64,000 nt of DNA from Hymenobacter sp. BT730 (GCF_030542105.1 NZ_JAUOFB010000003.1:496001-560000); one strand, 5' to 3'; positions 8,080 to 16,874 are shown, counted from the first letter of the stretch. Numbers and translations are program-made. Notes: generated from the letters alone by a model not told the origin.

Positions 8080-8928
8080 CTATAATTCAGCGAAGCGGAA
8101 GGTTTCGCCCAGGCGTATGCCTTTGTCCGTGTGCTGCACGGTGCAGCATTCCACGGCGGCATCGTGCTCCAGTACCAATACCCAGTTCTCATCGGCCGCT
8201 CGGCGCAGCACCCGCTCCTTTTCGTCCAGGGTTATGAGGGGGCGCATATCGTAGGCCATGATGTAAGGCAGCGGAATATGTCCCGTGCTGGGCAGCAGAT
8301 CGGCCATGAATGCCACAGTACGCCCCTTGTACTTCAGCAGAGGCACCATCATTTTTTCCGTGTGCCCATCGGCGAAAATGATTTCCCGGAAGACGGACAG
8401 CGGCTCCGGTACGCCTGATTTTGGCTGGATAAACTTTAACTGCCCACTTTCCTGAATGGGCAAAATGTTTTCACTCAGGAAGCTGGCCTTTTCACGGGCG
8501 TTGGGGTGTACAGCCCATGCCCAATGCGCCTCATTTGACCAGTATGTGGCGTTGCGGAAGGCTACTTCCAGTTTGTTTTCCGCTGTGCGCACTACTGAGC
8601 CCCCACAGTGGTCGAAATGCAGATGCGTCAGAAAGACATCAGTGATATCCGAGGAAGTATAGCCTAGCTTACGCAGGGACTTTTCCAGCGTGTCGTCGCC
8701 GTGCAGATAAAAATGGCCCTTAAACTTCTCATCCTGCTTGTTGCCAATGCCATTATCCACCAATACCAGCCGGTCGCCATCCTCTACCAGTAAGCAGCGC
8801 ATGGCCCAGGTGCACATATTATTGGCATCGGGCGGGTTTAGCTTCTGCCACATGGATTTGGGCACTACCCCAAACATGGCACCGCCATCCAATTTAAACA
8901 GACCGGTATCGAGAGGATGAATTGTCAT
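8080..8928 (-). CDS. MBL-fold metallo-hydrolase
   Basis: A 282-residue metallo-beta-lactamase-fold protein has the metal-binding motif THLHFDHCGG near residue 110 (HXHXDH pattern), a later Asp in FMADLLPSTGHIP and a terminal His in LEHDAA. The arrangement and length resemble the lactonase-like and quinone-signal branch (AiiA/PqsE-like neighbours), but no diagnostic feature assigns a substrate. There is no signal peptide, so it is cytosolic. It leads the run of minus-strand genes continuing into the patatin and acyltransferase genes. Confidence 0.88.
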   Translation of the reverse strand: MTIHPLDTGLFKLDGGAMFGVVPKSMWQKLNPPDANNMCTWAMRCLLVEDGDRLVLVDNGIGNKQDEKFKGHFYLHGDDTLEKSLRKLGYTSSDITDVFLTHLHFDHCGGSVVRTAENKLEVAFRNATYWSNEAHWAWAVHPNAREKASFLSENILPIQESGQLKFIQPKSGVPEPLSVFREIIFADGHTEKMMVPLLKYKGRTVAFMADLLPSTGHIPLPYIMAYDMRPLITLDEKERVLRRAADENWVLVLEHDAAVECCTVQHTDKGIRLGETFRFAEL

Positions 8929-8944
8929 GCAGTACTAACAAAAT

Positions 8945-8982
8945 GAGGGATGAGAAATGGGTATTTCCATTCCTCATCCCTC
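8945..8982 (-). terminator. Stem-loop after accA
   Basis: Inverted arms 8945-8954 and 8973-8982, with a further partial stem inside, stand between the stop of accA (8991) and the ATG of the metallo-hydrolase on the same strand. They probably end the accA transcript. Confidence 0.6.
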
Positions 8983-8990
8983 TTATGTAC

Positions 8991-9938
8991 TTATTCTACT
9001 ACTACGCCCATGGCGGAGAACTTGTCGATACGCTGACTGATTCGTTCGTCGGCAGGCAGCGCTTCCAGCTCATCCAGGGTTTTAAGTAGAGTCTTTTTCA
9101 AGGTATCCACCATCTTTTTGGCATCGGTGTGGGCACCGCCAAGGGGTTCTTTCACGATGCCATCAATCAGCTTGGCGGCCAGCATATCGGCGGCTGTTGG
9201 CTTCATGGCTTCCGCTGCCTGTTCTTTATAGTTCCAGGAGCGCCACAAAATAGTGGAGCAGTTTTCCGGCGAAATCACCGAATACCAAGCGTTTTCCAGC
9301 ATTAGCACCCGGTCGCCGATGGCAATGCCCAGGGCCCCACCGGAAGCACCTTCCCCGATGATGACACAAATAACGGGCACCTTCAGCAGGAACATTTCCT
9401 TCAGGTTGCGCGCAATAGCCTCGCCCTGCCCCCGCTCCTCGGCTTCCAGGCCGGGAAAAGCACCGGGCGTGTCAATCAGGGTAATAATGGGCTTGTTGAA
9501 TTTCTCAGCCAGCTTCATGAGACGCAGCGCTTTGCGGTAGCCCTCGGGATTCGGCATGCCGAAGTTGCGAAACTGACGCTGCTTGGTGTTGCGGCCTTTC
9601 TGCTGCCCAATCACCATGACGGTACGTCCGCCCAGTTCGGCAAAGCCTCCTACCATGGCTTTGTCGTCGCCCACGGTCCGGTCGCCGTGCAGCTCCACAA
9701 AGTTGGAAGTCATTCCTTCAATGTAATCCAGCGTGTAGGGACGGTCAGGGTGACGTGAGAGCTGCACGCGCTGCCAGCGGGTAAGGTTGGCGTAGGTCTC
9801 CTTTTTGAGGGCTTTTATTTTGGCTTCGAGAGCGGCTACCGCTTCGGATACATCTACCTGGCTATCGTGCGCCAGTTGTTGCATTTCGCGGAGCTTGCCT
9901 TCGAGGGCGGCGATGGGTTGTTCGAAATCGAGGAGCAT
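8991..9938 (-). CDS. accA: Acetyl-CoA carboxylase carboxyltransferase subunit alpha
   Basis: The 315-residue protein matches AccA over its whole length. It has an N-terminal helical segment ([19 protein letters not shown]), the crotonase-type core with [47 protein letters not shown] and the [10 protein letters not shown] segment. Together with AccD it transfers CO2 from carboxybiotin to acetyl-CoA, producing malonyl-CoA, the first step of fatty-acid synthesis in the cytoplasm. accD is not in the window, which is common in Bacteroidota. A stem-loop follows the gene. Confidence 0.97.
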   Translation of the reverse strand: MLLDFEQPIAALEGKLREMQQLAHDSQVDVSEAVAALEAKIKALKKETYANLTRWQRVQLSRHPDRPYTLDYIEGMTSNFVELHGDRTVGDDKAMVGGFAELGGRTVMVIGQQKGRNTKQRQFRNFGMPNPEGYRKALRLMKLAEKFNKPIITLIDTPGAFPGLEAEERGQGEAIARNLKEMFLLKVPVICVIIGEGASGGALGIAIGDRVLMLENAWYSVISPENCSTILWRSWNYKEQAAEAMKPTAADMLAAKLIDGIVKEPLGGAHTDAKKMVDTLKKTLLKTLDELEALPADERISQRIDKFSAMGVVVE

Positions 9939-10130
9939 TGGCCGAAAAAAGGGAAACGTCTGGATTAGGTAGTCCTTTTGAGAAGGGAAGCAAAGGTAAG
10001 TGAAGCAAAGGATACAAGCCGCGCCCAGTTAACAGGGATTTGCAAAAGAGGTGGCTAAAATTTTTCTGCCTGATAAACAGCCCTTAGGGTCCTTCCCGGC
10101 ATTTTTTTTGCGGTTTTTTTAGCTCCGGAG

Positions 10131-10161
10131 TTGTGTAGTAGGGAAAGGCCCTCTACATTTG
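10131..10161 (+). promoter_or_regulatory. Promoter of tRNA-Asp
   Basis: TTG at 10131-10133 and a perfect TACATTTG at 10154-10161 are separated by 20 bases, matching the Bacteroidota -33/-7 promoter. Transcription would start about 40 bases before the mature tRNA. Confidence 0.7.
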
Positions 10162-10204
10162 CATCACAATAACGGAAAACACACGGTCTTCCAGTAAGTA
10201 AAAC

Positions 10205-10278
10205 GGTTCGGTAGTTCAGTCGGTTAGAATGCCGCCCTGTCACGGCGGAGGTCGCGGGTTCGAGTCCCGTCCGGACCG
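10205..10278 (+). tRNA. tRNA-Asp (anticodon GTC)
   Basis: A full cloverleaf can be drawn. The acceptor stem GGTTCGG pairs with CCGGACC, allowing one T-G wobble. The anticodon stem CCGCC/GGCGG presents loop CTGTCAC with GTC at the centre. The T arm contains GGGTTCGAGTCCC. The discriminator is G, as expected for tRNA-Asp. The 3' CCA is not encoded, since CAA follows the discriminator, so it must be added by the CCA-adding enzyme. A promoter lies 44 bases upstream and a terminator follows at once, so the gene is monocistronic. Confidence 0.97.
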
Positions 10279-10279
10279 C

Positions 10280-10311
10280 AAAGGCCCCTCAGAGCAATCT
10301 GAGGGGCCTTT
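10280..10311 (+). terminator. Terminator of tRNA-Asp
   Basis: A GC-rich hairpin (AAAGGCCCCTCAGA paired with its complement, four-base loop) followed by T's starts two bases after the tRNA. Confidence 0.9.
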
Positions 10312-10353
10312 TGCTTTTCCAGAAGTTATGCTTTGGGCATGCGTAATACACAA

Positions 10354-10393
10354 TGAAAGGGGCGTCTGCATCATAATGCAGACGCCCCTTTCA
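10354..10393 (-). terminator. Terminator of the glycosyltransferase gene
   Basis: Perfect 17-base arms (10354-10370, 10377-10393) with a six-base loop lie 26 bases past the minus-strand glycosyltransferase stop. They may also block read-through from the tRNA side. Confidence 0.85.
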
Positions 10394-10419
10394 GGTACCG
10401 ACCTTCTCGCTACAGCAAC

Positions 10420-11484
10420 TTAGCTGAATAAGGCAAGGAAATTTGCTTCGTTTGATTTTACGGAATAACGGGTTTCAATGGTGTTGCGGGCCGCTTCACC
10501 AAAGCGCGTGCGCAAAGGCGCATCCTGAATCAGCTTTTCGAGGGCTTGGTACCATTGTTCGGGGGTAGAGCAGATATAGCCATTTACGCCATCCGTCACT
10601 ACTTCCGTGTTCATGCCTACCGGCGACACCAAGGCCGGGACGCCCAGGGCCATATACTGCAGCGCTTTGAAAGCGCATTTCCCTTTGGCCCAGGGGTCGT
10701 CTTCTAAAGGCATCAGGCCAATGTTAAAGCTCAACAAATCCTTAATTTCTGTGTCTTTCCGCCAAGGCAGAAAGCGCAGGGACTTGAGTGGCAATGTGGG
10801 TTCCTGGTTGGAAATGACCCGAAACTCGAAAGCATACTGCTGTTCCAGCCGGGCCAGCACCGGTACTACCTGCTCCAGGTACTTCATGGTGGAGTGCGTA
10901 CCCGTCCACCCTATCACTATTTGCTCCGTCTGCTGGTCCTTTACCTCGTTGTGCAGGCGCAGGGTATCGATGGTAGTAGGATTGATGTAGGCCTTTGGGT
11001 TGTACTGCGCCGCAAAATTGCGCAGATAGGCGTTGCCACAACTCACTTTGTAAGCCCAACGGCAGATACTGCCTACTTTATCATGCCACTTGATGCCGGC
11101 CACTATCTTATTGGCTTCCGAGGTGTTCGGAATCCAGATGGCATCATCAAAGTCATAGATAATTTTCTTCTGGAAGACGTTGGCTATCAGCCATTCAAAT
11201 ATAGGTGGCCCAATAGGTGAAGCCTCCCGGTGAATAAACACATAATCATAGCCTGATAAAGTAAAAAGCTGCCCTATGCGCGAAGCGAAGCCCCCCAGGA
11301 TACCCAGCGCCTTGGCCAGGGTATGGCCCGGCTTATATAGAATACCCCAGGTTTTCTCAGAAACAAAGGATGCCAATGTATAGGTATGCCCGGCTTCAGT
11401 CAGCAAGGGTAAATATTGTTCAAACCGAAACCGCTGGGAAGGTGCTTTCCCGTGCGGATAGGGTGTTAGGAAAAGTATATTCAT
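10420..11484 (-). CDS. GT4-type glycosyltransferase
   Basis: The 354-residue protein has the two-lobed GT-B layout. The N-terminal lobe begins MNILFLTPYPHGKAPSQRFRF, and the C-terminal lobe contains VIGWTGTHSTMKYLEQV and the sugar-nucleotide segment FKALQYMALGVPALVSPVGMNTEVV, followed by DGVNGYICSTPEQW. These match group 1 (GT4) glycosyltransferases acting on surface glycans or small molecules with a nucleotide-sugar donor. The lone FDDAIW motif is common in this subfamily. ATG 11484 is used instead of the in-frame ATG at 11511, since the Rossmann strand starts there. Neighbours do not form a polysaccharide cluster, so the glycan is unknown. About 297 bases upstream, up to 11781, hold only the promoter of the next gene. 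Confidence 0.9.
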   Translation of the reverse strand: MNILFLTPYPHGKAPSQRFRFEQYLPLLTEAGHTYTLASFVSEKTWGILYKPGHTLAKALGILGGFASRIGQLFTLSGYDYVFIHREASPIGPPIFEWLIANVFQKKIIYDFDDAIWIPNTSEANKIVAGIKWHDKVGSICRWAYKVSCGNAYLRNFAAQYNPKAYINPTTIDTLRLHNEVKDQQTEQIVIGWTGTHSTMKYLEQVVPVLARLEQQYAFEFRVISNQEPTLPLKSLRFLPWRKDTEIKDLLSFNIGLMPLEDDPWAKGKCAFKALQYMALGVPALVSPVGMNTEVVTDGVNGYICSTPEQWYQALEKLIQDAPLRTRFGEAARNTIETRYSVKSNEANFLALFS

Positions 11485-11728
11485 TAGGGAAAAAGAAGGA
11501 CACGTAGGCAACTACATATGTGTGGATATACAAAGGTACCAAAGAAAGGTAGCGTCAAAGTCTGCGGAACACTTATTGTCAATTGAATACAGCAGGGAGT
11601 AGAAATCAACTCTTCCTTGATTATTCAACAGTGGAATTTACTTTTTGAACTAAGTCAAGAAGCATTTTTCAGATGGCTGGGCGCGAGGGAAAAGCGTCAT
11701 AAAATATTATTGCCCTGATTTTTCTCAG

Positions 11729-11736
11729 TAACTTTG
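11729..11736 (+). promoter_or_regulatory. -7 element TAACTTTG
   Basis: Exact TAnnTTTG match 45 bases upstream of the ATG at 11782. The surrounding 200 bases are AT-rich and contain no other gene. Confidence 0.55.
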
Positions 11737-11781
11737 TAGCCCCTTGGTATATCTGTATAAGAATTTGCTTAAATCTGCCTC

Positions 11782-12333
11782 ATGAGACAACTTTTTCTCG
11801 CTTTATTTCTCCTTAGTTCGTTAGCGGCATCAGCGCAGGTAAAATCTGAGCGCAAGCGGTATATGGTTCCGAAGAAGGATTCCGAATGCCCTTACGTTTT
11901 GAACGTAACCAAGAACACGGATGAAGATGCGGAAGTATCGGCTAGCGTTACGCGGCTGGTTTACCGCCCCTACTCTGAATTGCTGACGGAAGTCAACGAA
12001 CTGAAGAAGATGAACAGCTGGGCTGATAGCACCTACCAGCGCAAGCTGAACAGCATTCCAGCTGGGGGCCAGTTGTCTGTGACGATGTATCGCCGGGGTT
12101 CCCAGAATGCGGACCCGTCCTATCTGAGCTTGGTGGCGAAGGATAAGGATGGTAAAGAGCTACTTAACATTCCATCCTTACCCGCCGGTGAAGGCCGTTT
12201 CTGGAACCGTGACTTGTATAAGAGCCAGCGGATTATTCCATTTGTTAAAACGGATGCTCCTCAGTCCGTTAAGGTGTTTATTAACGACGCAAAGCTGAAA
12301 GAAGATTTTGAATATGTGGTAAACACCCAATAA
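11782..12333 (+). CDS. Exported protein of unknown function (ecotin-like length)
   Basis: A 183-residue protein has a signal peptide ending at ASAQ (MRQLFLALFLLSSLAASAQ), a frequent cleavage context in Bacteroidota. The mature part contains KKDSECPYVLNVTKNTDEDAEVSA, an amphipathic helix around SELLTEVNELKKMN, and beta-rich segments ending KLKEDFEYVVNTQ. I recognise no catalytic motif and do not assign a family. One Cys is present. It is monocistronic, with its own promoter and a strong terminator, so it is probably a periplasmic or surface protein. Confidence 0.8.
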   Translation: MRQLFLALFLLSSLAASAQVKSERKRYMVPKKDSECPYVLNVTKNTDEDAEVSASVTRLVYRPYSELLTEVNELKKMNSWADSTYQRKLNSIPAGGQLSVTMYRRGSQNADPSYLSLVAKDKDGKELLNIPSLPAGEGRFWNRDLYKSQRIIPFVKTDAPQSVKVFINDAKLKEDFEYVVNTQ

Positions 12334-12360
12334 TGGACTGTATTACCCAACATTAACCAA

Positions 12361-12398
12361 AAGAAGTGCCCGCTCCAACATAAGAGCGGGCACTTCTT
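12361..12398. terminator. Bidirectional terminator
   Basis: Fifteen-base perfect arms (12361-12375, 12384-12398), A-rich on the left and T-rich on the right, lie between convergent genes ending at 12333 and 12419. Confidence 0.85.
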
Positions 12399-12418
12399 TT
12401 AACCATCTGTATAAGCAA

Positions 12419-12952
12419 CTAAACCACCTTACTATTGCCCTTGTTAAGCTGTGCCCATTGAACGGCAATCCAGGTTTTGCCGTCCTGAATAGGCTGCTGC
12501 AGGAGCTTATCTAGCGGAAGGCGTACAATTTCTATTTTCTCGTTTTCAGCAGCGGCCCCACCACCGGCAGCGGTTTGCCGGCTAACTTCAGCGTAGTACA
12601 AATGGATAAACTCGGCGCTATTGCCGGGAGAAGGATAAAAGCCAGCAATTAGACTCAACTTATCTACTTCGTAGCCAATCTCTTCCATAATCTCCCGGCG
12701 CATGGCTTCTTCCGGCGCTTCTCCTTCATGGTCCAGTACGCCGGCCGCAATTTCCAGCACGTCATCTTCTGCCCCCACCCGGTACTGGCGCACCAGAATG
12801 TATTCCTGGCGGCGGGTATCAAAAACCAATGCGGCTACCGCCTGTCCGGGCTCAAACCGCTCACGCCGCAACTCTTTAGCGCCATCCTGCACCGTAAGCT
12901 GACTGAGCTTATAATGACCATTATGAAGCAATTGGCGGTGTGTAATGTGCAT
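12419..12952 (-). CDS. Nudix hydrolase (ADP-ribose/NDP-sugar pyrophosphatase-like)
   Basis: The 177-residue protein carries a Nudix box, GVLDHEGEAPEEAMRREIMEEIG, near residue 90; the REIMEEIG metal-binding core is intact but the spacing before it is one residue longer than GX5E. The preceding AVAALVFDTRRQEYILVRQYR and DVLEIAAG are typical of the ADP-ribose pyrophosphatase / GDP-mannose hydrolase (NudF/NudK) group, which cleaves nucleoside diphosphates linked to sugars and yields AMP or GMP plus sugar phosphate. It is cytosolic. The promoter and the RhlE helicase gene lie beyond its start, with divergent transcription. Confidence 0.9.
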   Translation of the reverse strand: MHITHRQLLHNGHYKLSQLTVQDGAKELRRERFEPGQAVAALVFDTRRQEYILVRQYRVGAEDDVLEIAAGVLDHEGEAPEEAMRREIMEEIGYEVDKLSLIAGFYPSPGNSAEFIHLYYAEVSRQTAAGGGAAAENEKIEIVRLPLDKLLQQPIQDGKTWIAVQWAQLNKGNSKVV

Positions 12953-13145
12953 AGCGGAAAGTAATAGGTTGAACTAAAGCAGGAGCTGCCGTGTCCTACT
13001 ATACTGGGCCTGCTACCGCGAGGTTGGCCTGAATATAGCCGTATGTGGCTATTGCTGGGTTAAAAACCCGACCTTTGCGGACATTACCTGCTGCTGCTCT
13101 GCCTGCAGAGGGCCGCAACCCATTTCCTTCCCTTATTTCCTGTTG

Positions 13146-14552
13146 ATGTCTTTCGACGAATTGAATCTGATTGACCCTATTCTGCGCGCTTTGCAAGAAG
13201 AAGGGTATACTACTCCTACCCCTATTCAGCAGCAAGCTATTCCGCACGTGCTGGATGGCCGCGACCTTTTGGGCGTGGCACAAACCGGTACCGGCAAAAC
13301 CGCCGCCTTTACTGTTCCTATCCTGCAGGTGCTGCACCAGACGGCTCAGGTTGAGCGTCATTCCCAGTCCCGTATCCGTTGCCTGGTGCTCACGCCCACC
13401 CGGGAGCTGGCTATCCAGATTGGTGAAAGCTTCGCGGCTTATGGCCGACACCTGAAAATGCGCCACACCGTTATTTTTGGTGGCGTGGGCCAATTGCCCC
13501 AAACTAATGCACTGAAACGCGGTGTAGAAGTCCTGATTGCCACTCCCGGCCGCCTCCTGGACCTTATGAGCCAGGGCTTCGTTGATTTGCGTCATATCGA
13601 AGTATTTGTGCTGGATGAAGCGGACCGTATGCTGGATATGGGCTTTATCCATGATATCAAGCGCATTCTGCCTAAGCTGCCTACCAACCGCCAAACGCTG
13701 TTTTTCTCGGCTACTATGCCCAGTCAAATTCAGCAATTGGCCGACAGCATTCTACGCCCTAACCCCGTGAAAGTGGCGGTTACACCCGTATCGAGCACGG
13801 CGGATACCGTAACGCAGGCAGTATACCTGGTTGAGAAGAATGATAAGCCAGCGTTGCTGGAGCATTTGCTGGGTGATAAAACCATTCGCCGGGTGCTTGT
13901 CTTCACGCGCACCAAGCATGGCGCCGACCGGGTGGTGAAAACCCTGGCCAAAGCCAGCATTCCCGCCGAAGCTATTCACGGCAATAAGTCGCAAAACCAT
14001 CGGCAGCGGGCTTTGTCTAACTTCAAAGCCGGTTCTACCCGCGTGTTGGTGGCTACCGACATTGCGGCCCGCGGCATTGACGTGGATGAGCTGACGCACG
14101 TTATCAACTACGAAATTCCTAACGAGCCCGAAACCTACGTGCACCGCATTGGCCGTACCGGCCGGGCCGGGGCAAATGGCATTGCCCTTTCCTTTGTGGA
14201 GGATGAAGAGCGGGCTTATCTGCAGGATATTCAGCTGCTGATTCGTCGGCAGATTGATGTGGTGGATAAGCACCCCTATACGAGCAGCGCCGTGGCGCCT
14301 GTGCCACTGCATGGCGGTGCACCTATCAAAAAGCCCAAAGGCCCAGCCGGTCGCCCGGCTCGGCCCGGTCGTGGCCCACGCGAAGAACGTCCGTCCCGCT
14401 CACATGGCGATTCTCATGCTTCTTCCCGCCCATCACGGCCTTCAGGCCAATCGGCTGGGGGCAGCGGCGGTTCTGCTAGCCGGGCTGGCAGCAGTGGACC
14501 TCGACGCTCTTTTCGGGGCGGCAACCGCACAGGTGGTACGGGAACCCGCTAA
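13146..14552 (+). CDS. rhlE: DEAD-box RNA helicase, RhlE type
   Basis: The 468-residue helicase has the Q motif ([21 protein letters not shown]), Walker [12 protein letters not shown] near residue 47, PTREL, TPGRLLD, DEAD near residue 158, SAT, ARGID and HRIGRTGR in order. RhlE-type enzymes unwind short RNA duplexes during ribosome assembly and RNA decay. The C-terminus after about residue 385 is a disordered Gly/Arg/Ser/Pro tail ([16 protein letters not shown]... GGNRTGG), which usually binds RNA. ATG 13146 follows a TTG at 13143 that is unlikely to be the start. A GACCTTTG element near 13070 suggests a 70-base leader. Confidence 0.95.
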   Translation: MSFDELNLIDPILRALQEEGYTTPTPIQQQAIPHVLDGRDLLGVAQTGTGKTAAFTVPILQVLHQTAQVERHSQSRIRCLVLTPTRELAIQIGESFAAYGRHLKMRHTVIFGGVGQLPQTNALKRGVEVLIATPGRLLDLMSQGFVDLRHIEVFVLDEADRMLDMGFIHDIKRILPKLPTNRQTLFFSATMPSQIQQLADSILRPNPVKVAVTPVSSTADTVTQAVYLVEKNDKPALLEHLLGDKTIRRVLVFTRTKHGADRVVKTLAKASIPAEAIHGNKSQNHRQRALSNFKAGSTRVLVATDIAARGIDVDELTHVINYEIPNEPETYVHRIGRTGRAGANGIALSFVEDEERAYLQDIQLLIRRQIDVVDKHPYTSSAVAPVPLHGGAPIKKPKGPAGRPARPGRGPREERPSRSHGDSHASSRPSRPSGQSAGGSGGSASRAGSSGPRRSFRGGNRTGGTGTR

Positions 14553-14562
14553 ACCATCCGTT

Positions 14563-14618
14563 TGCCCTTAAACAGAAAGAGCACAGGCCGCGGGCTGTGC
14601 TCTTTCTGTTTAAGGGCA
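14563..14618 (+). terminator. Long terminator of rhlE
   Basis: Perfect 24-base arms (14563-14586, 14595-14618) with an eight-base loop follow the rhlE stop by 10 bases. The stem is unusually long but has U-rich spans typical of intrinsic terminators. Confidence 0.85.
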
Positions 14619-14712
14619 GTAGCTTTCTAATGTTTCTTTGAAACAAATCCGGGGCTTTCAGCATTTTATTCCCAAGAAGTATCATCGGACTCTGCATCAG
14701 CCTTTTCAACTT

Positions 14713-15207
14713 ATGGCACAAAGCACACTTCCGGTTATTGAGGCGCTGCGAAATACAGCCCTGCGCCTGCAAAGCCTGGCTCCTTATCAATGGGGCCATA
14801 TGGGTAGCTGCAACTGTGGGCATCTGGCCCAAACCATAACGCGGCTAACCAAAGGAGAAATTCATGCCCGAGCCATGCAGCGCCACGGCGACTGGGAGCA
14901 GCAACTAACGGACTATTGCCCTACCAGTGGCCTTCCCATTGACCAGACTATCGATGAAATGCTTGCCCTGGGGTTTTCCCGTCAGGATTTAACACATCTG
15001 GAACGTCTTTCTGATCCGCGCATCATGTCTGCTATGCCATGGGACCGTCGGAATAGCCTCCGGCACAATCAGCGTGATGATGTAGTGTTTTACCTCCGCA
15101 CCTGGGCACAGCTGTTAGAAGAGGATTTAATGACGACTATACAGCTTAAGCTTCCAGAAGTAGTGAAAAATCCCGTGCCTGTTTCAGCTCATTTCACGCT
15201 GGCATAG
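14713..15207 (+). CDS. Conserved protein of unknown function with SCNCGH motif
   Basis: A 164-residue cytosolic protein is rich in potential metal or catalytic residues: WGHMGSCNCGHLAQTITRLTKGEIH near residue 30, then GDWEQQLTDYCPTSGLPID and HLERLSDPRI, and a C-terminal RDDVVFYLRTWAQLLEEDL helix. It resembles an unnamed Bacteroidota protein family, but I know no function. The Cys/His pattern could bind a metal (inference). ATG 14713 is preferred; an ATG at 14638 would add 25 residues without similarity. It has its own terminator. Confidence 0.75.
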   Translation: MAQSTLPVIEALRNTALRLQSLAPYQWGHMGSCNCGHLAQTITRLTKGEIHARAMQRHGDWEQQLTDYCPTSGLPIDQTIDEMLALGFSRQDLTHLERLSDPRIMSAMPWDRRNSLRHNQRDDVVFYLRTWAQLLEEDLMTTIQLKLPEVVKNPVPVSAHFTLA

Positions 15208-15229
15208 CCTTGCGCTTCAGCTAAAAGCA

Positions 15230-15264
15230 TAAAGCCCCACCAGAATTCATCTGGTGGGGCTTTA
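15230..15264 (+). terminator. Terminator of the SCNCGH protein gene
   Basis: Fifteen-base perfect arms, 15230-15244 and 15250-15264, with a five-base loop, 22 bases past the stop. Confidence 0.85.
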
Positions 15265-15349
15265 TCATTATCAGTAGGGTAAAAACCGGGTGAGCTTTAG
15301 TGCACCACGTAGGCACAGATGCAGGCAGCAACCAGTTCCCGAAGGTGGG

Positions 15350-15520
15350 TTAGTAATTAACGTTGCTACGTTGTGCCTCCCGGTATTGCTCAGCACGATG
15401 GCTACGCTTATAGGCGGCATCAGCATTAGGATCTTTCTCGGCGTCGGGGGCTTGAGTGCAGGACGACAGGAACAGGGAAGCGCCGACGGCGGACAACAGG
15501 AGCAGACGGAATTTTTTCAT
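15350..15520 (-). CDS. Small lipoprotein (56 residues)
   Basis: The peptide starts MKKFRLLLLSAVGASLFLSSC, a lipoprotein signal with lipobox LSSC, and the mature part is only about 36 residues of charged sequence (DAAYKRSHRAEQYREAQR). A perfect TAnnTTTG (minus strand, 15525-15532) ends four bases before the ATG at 15520, so the start and leaderless transcription are well supported. Upstream ATGs at 15568 lack this. Such short lipoproteins are common in Bacteroidota; the role is unknown. Confidence 0.78.
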   Translation of the reverse strand: MKKFRLLLLSAVGASLFLSSCTQAPDAEKDPNADAAYKRSHRAEQYREAQRSNVNY

Positions 15521-15524
15521 GCGC

Positions 15525-15532
15525 CAAAGGTA
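15525..15532 (-). promoter_or_regulatory. -7 element TACCTTTG of the small lipoprotein
   Basis: On the minus strand it reads TACCTTTG and ends four bases upstream of the ATG. Confidence 0.6.
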
Positions 15533-15568
15533 AGCAGCCCACTTCTTTCCCACAAACCCACTTCCCAT

Positions 15569-16220
15569 GGATTGAAAACACGGTGGTGCCTGAGAATAAG
15601 CGCATACAAACCCACATGGTCCAGAGGCAGATGTATCAATTCAGCAAATTGATTTTGATACAAATGTAACAGTAGAAAAATCATGCATTTACCTTTCGAG
15701 TAAAATACAATTCTCGCAATTTACCATTGTAACAGACTAAATACATTGCACTACCCCTTTTTAAGTTACCAAAAAGGTTAGCATCACTAGTATTGAAATT
15801 TATATAACGATTTTAAGCATAACCTCAAGATAAAGAACTTAGCATTGCCGAGTTTCCTAAACAGATATTTACAACATGTTGTAAATAAAATTATTCCGTG
15901 CAAATACCCTATACAACAAGAACATAATAATGGATAACCAAGCCTTTAATATTCAAAGCATAACTCATTGACTAAAAGGTATTTTTATTTCAAATATTTG
16001 CCTTTCATTATTTAACAATCATCATATCTTATAACATAATAATTACCATATCATTCCATAAGTTTTATCAAGTGAAATCCGGCTAAAGATAGCTCCTATC
16101 TACTCTAACACTAACTCCCGGAAGTACACTCTGCCAAATTGTACCTTGTTAGCTTGGCACAAACCATCAGCTTAGCTAAGCTATACATCAACGGCATAGA
16201 TGCAGCACGTAATTAGCCTA
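15569..16220. other. AT-rich intergenic stretch downstream of the XRE gene
   Basis: About 650 bases without a coding frame and far richer in A/T than the neighbours. It holds nested inverted repeats (TGTATCAA at 15632-15639 with TTGATACA at 15655-15662), two 11-of-12 matches to TTACA-N2-TGTAA (15658-15669 ATACAAATGTAA and 15721-15732 TTACCATTGTAA), a 22-base palindrome at 15866-15887 and a 14-base palindrome AGCTTAGCTAAGCT at 16169-16182. No convincing RNA gene, transposase remnant or terminator is seen. Confidence 0.6.
15866..15887. repeat. Perfect 22-base palindrome
   Basis: The core reads TTACAACATGTTGTAA with symmetric TAT/ATA flanks. The half-site TTACA matches the sites found around the XRE gene, although the spacing here is six instead of two bases. 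It may be an operator. Confidence 0.7.
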
Positions 16221-16790
16221 TTACTCTGGCTGATATGCAGAGAAGGTCCCATCCTGGTAAAAGATGACAATGCGCCTGATGGCTTTACCTGGATCTACTA
16301 ATCCACTTAAGAAGGAGGTAGTTGGTTCCTGAGCTGGCTGTGCCACCGTGGTGGGTTTGATAACCATGGCAGGCCCAGGCTGGATATTGGATGAGGCAAT
16401 AGGAGCATTCACCACGGACTCTGCTGGCGCTTGAGTAATAGAGCCCAATGCAGGTTTAACCTCAAAAGCCTGTAACGGCTTGTTTATAGCAGGCTTGGCT
16501 GGTGGGCTCTTAGGCTGGCGCTCTTTATCCACCATTTTTTGCTCGGTTTTAGGAGCACTGGCAGGACTTGAGCTATTAGAAAGGCCTAGCATATCACCCT
16601 GGCCAGAAAGAAGCCAGGAGATGCTTAAATCAGGGAAAGCAGATAATATCTTCTGAACTACCTCCAAGCTGGGCTTATTGCGGCCACTAAGAATATGGCT
16701 GACAATTGGCCTTCCTACTCCAATAGCATCCGCAAACTGCGTAGGCGTGAGTTGGCGCGTAGTCAACAGGGCTCTGATACGTTCTACCAT
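16221..16790 (-). CDS. XRE-family helix-turn-helix regulator with Pro/Ala-rich extension
   Basis: The 189-residue protein has an N-terminal XRE/Cro-C1 HTH in residues 1-65 (RIRALLTTRQLTPTQFADAIGVGRPIVSHILSGRNKPSLEVVQKIL), with ISWLLSGQGDML ending the domain. Residues about 66-165 are a low-complexity Pro/Ala/Ser linker. The C-terminal RRIVIFYQDGTFSAYQPE may dimerise or bind a ligand. The ATG at 16790 is 28 bases downstream of a perfect -7 element. It stands alone in an AT-rich island surrounded by palindromes that share TTACA half-sites, so self-regulation is likely (inference). No toxin, phage or restriction gene is adjacent. Confidence 0.85.
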   Translation of the reverse strand: MVERIRALLTTRQLTPTQFADAIGVGRPIVSHILSGRNKPSLEVVQKILSAFPDLSISWLLSGQGDMLGLSNSSSPASAPKTEQKMVDKERQPKSPPAKPAINKPLQAFEVKPALGSITQAPAESVVNAPIASSNIQPGPAMVIKPTTVAQPAQEPTTSFLSGLVDPGKAIRRIVIFYQDGTFSAYQPE

Positions 16791-16815
16791 AAGACGATAA
16801 ATTGGAATCTTCTGG

Positions 16816-16827
16816 TTACAAATGTAG
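16816..16827 (-). promoter_or_regulatory. XRE-gene promoter overlapped by an operator-like site
   Basis: On the minus strand TACATTTG (16819-16826) is an exact -7 element. On the plus strand TTACAAATGTAG matches TTACA-N2-TGTAA at 9 of 10 fixed positions and covers the same bases, so a bound regulator would block the promoter. Confidence 0.55.
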
Positions 16828-16874
16828 TAGATACCCTTGAGAGTACCCTGGAAAGCTTGAGTTGAACTCTTATG

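Noticed and set aside
10055..10243. A minus-strand frame overlapping tRNA-Asp
   Set aside because: It crosses the tRNA and its promoter and has no recognisable product.
12999..14322. Long minus-strand frames opposite rhlE
   Set aside because: They show no homology and are antisense to a gene with all helicase motifs.
15533..16220. The AT-rich island as a prophage or insertion-sequence remnant
   Set aside because: No transposase or integrase, no target duplications and no coding frame beyond the XRE gene can be seen.
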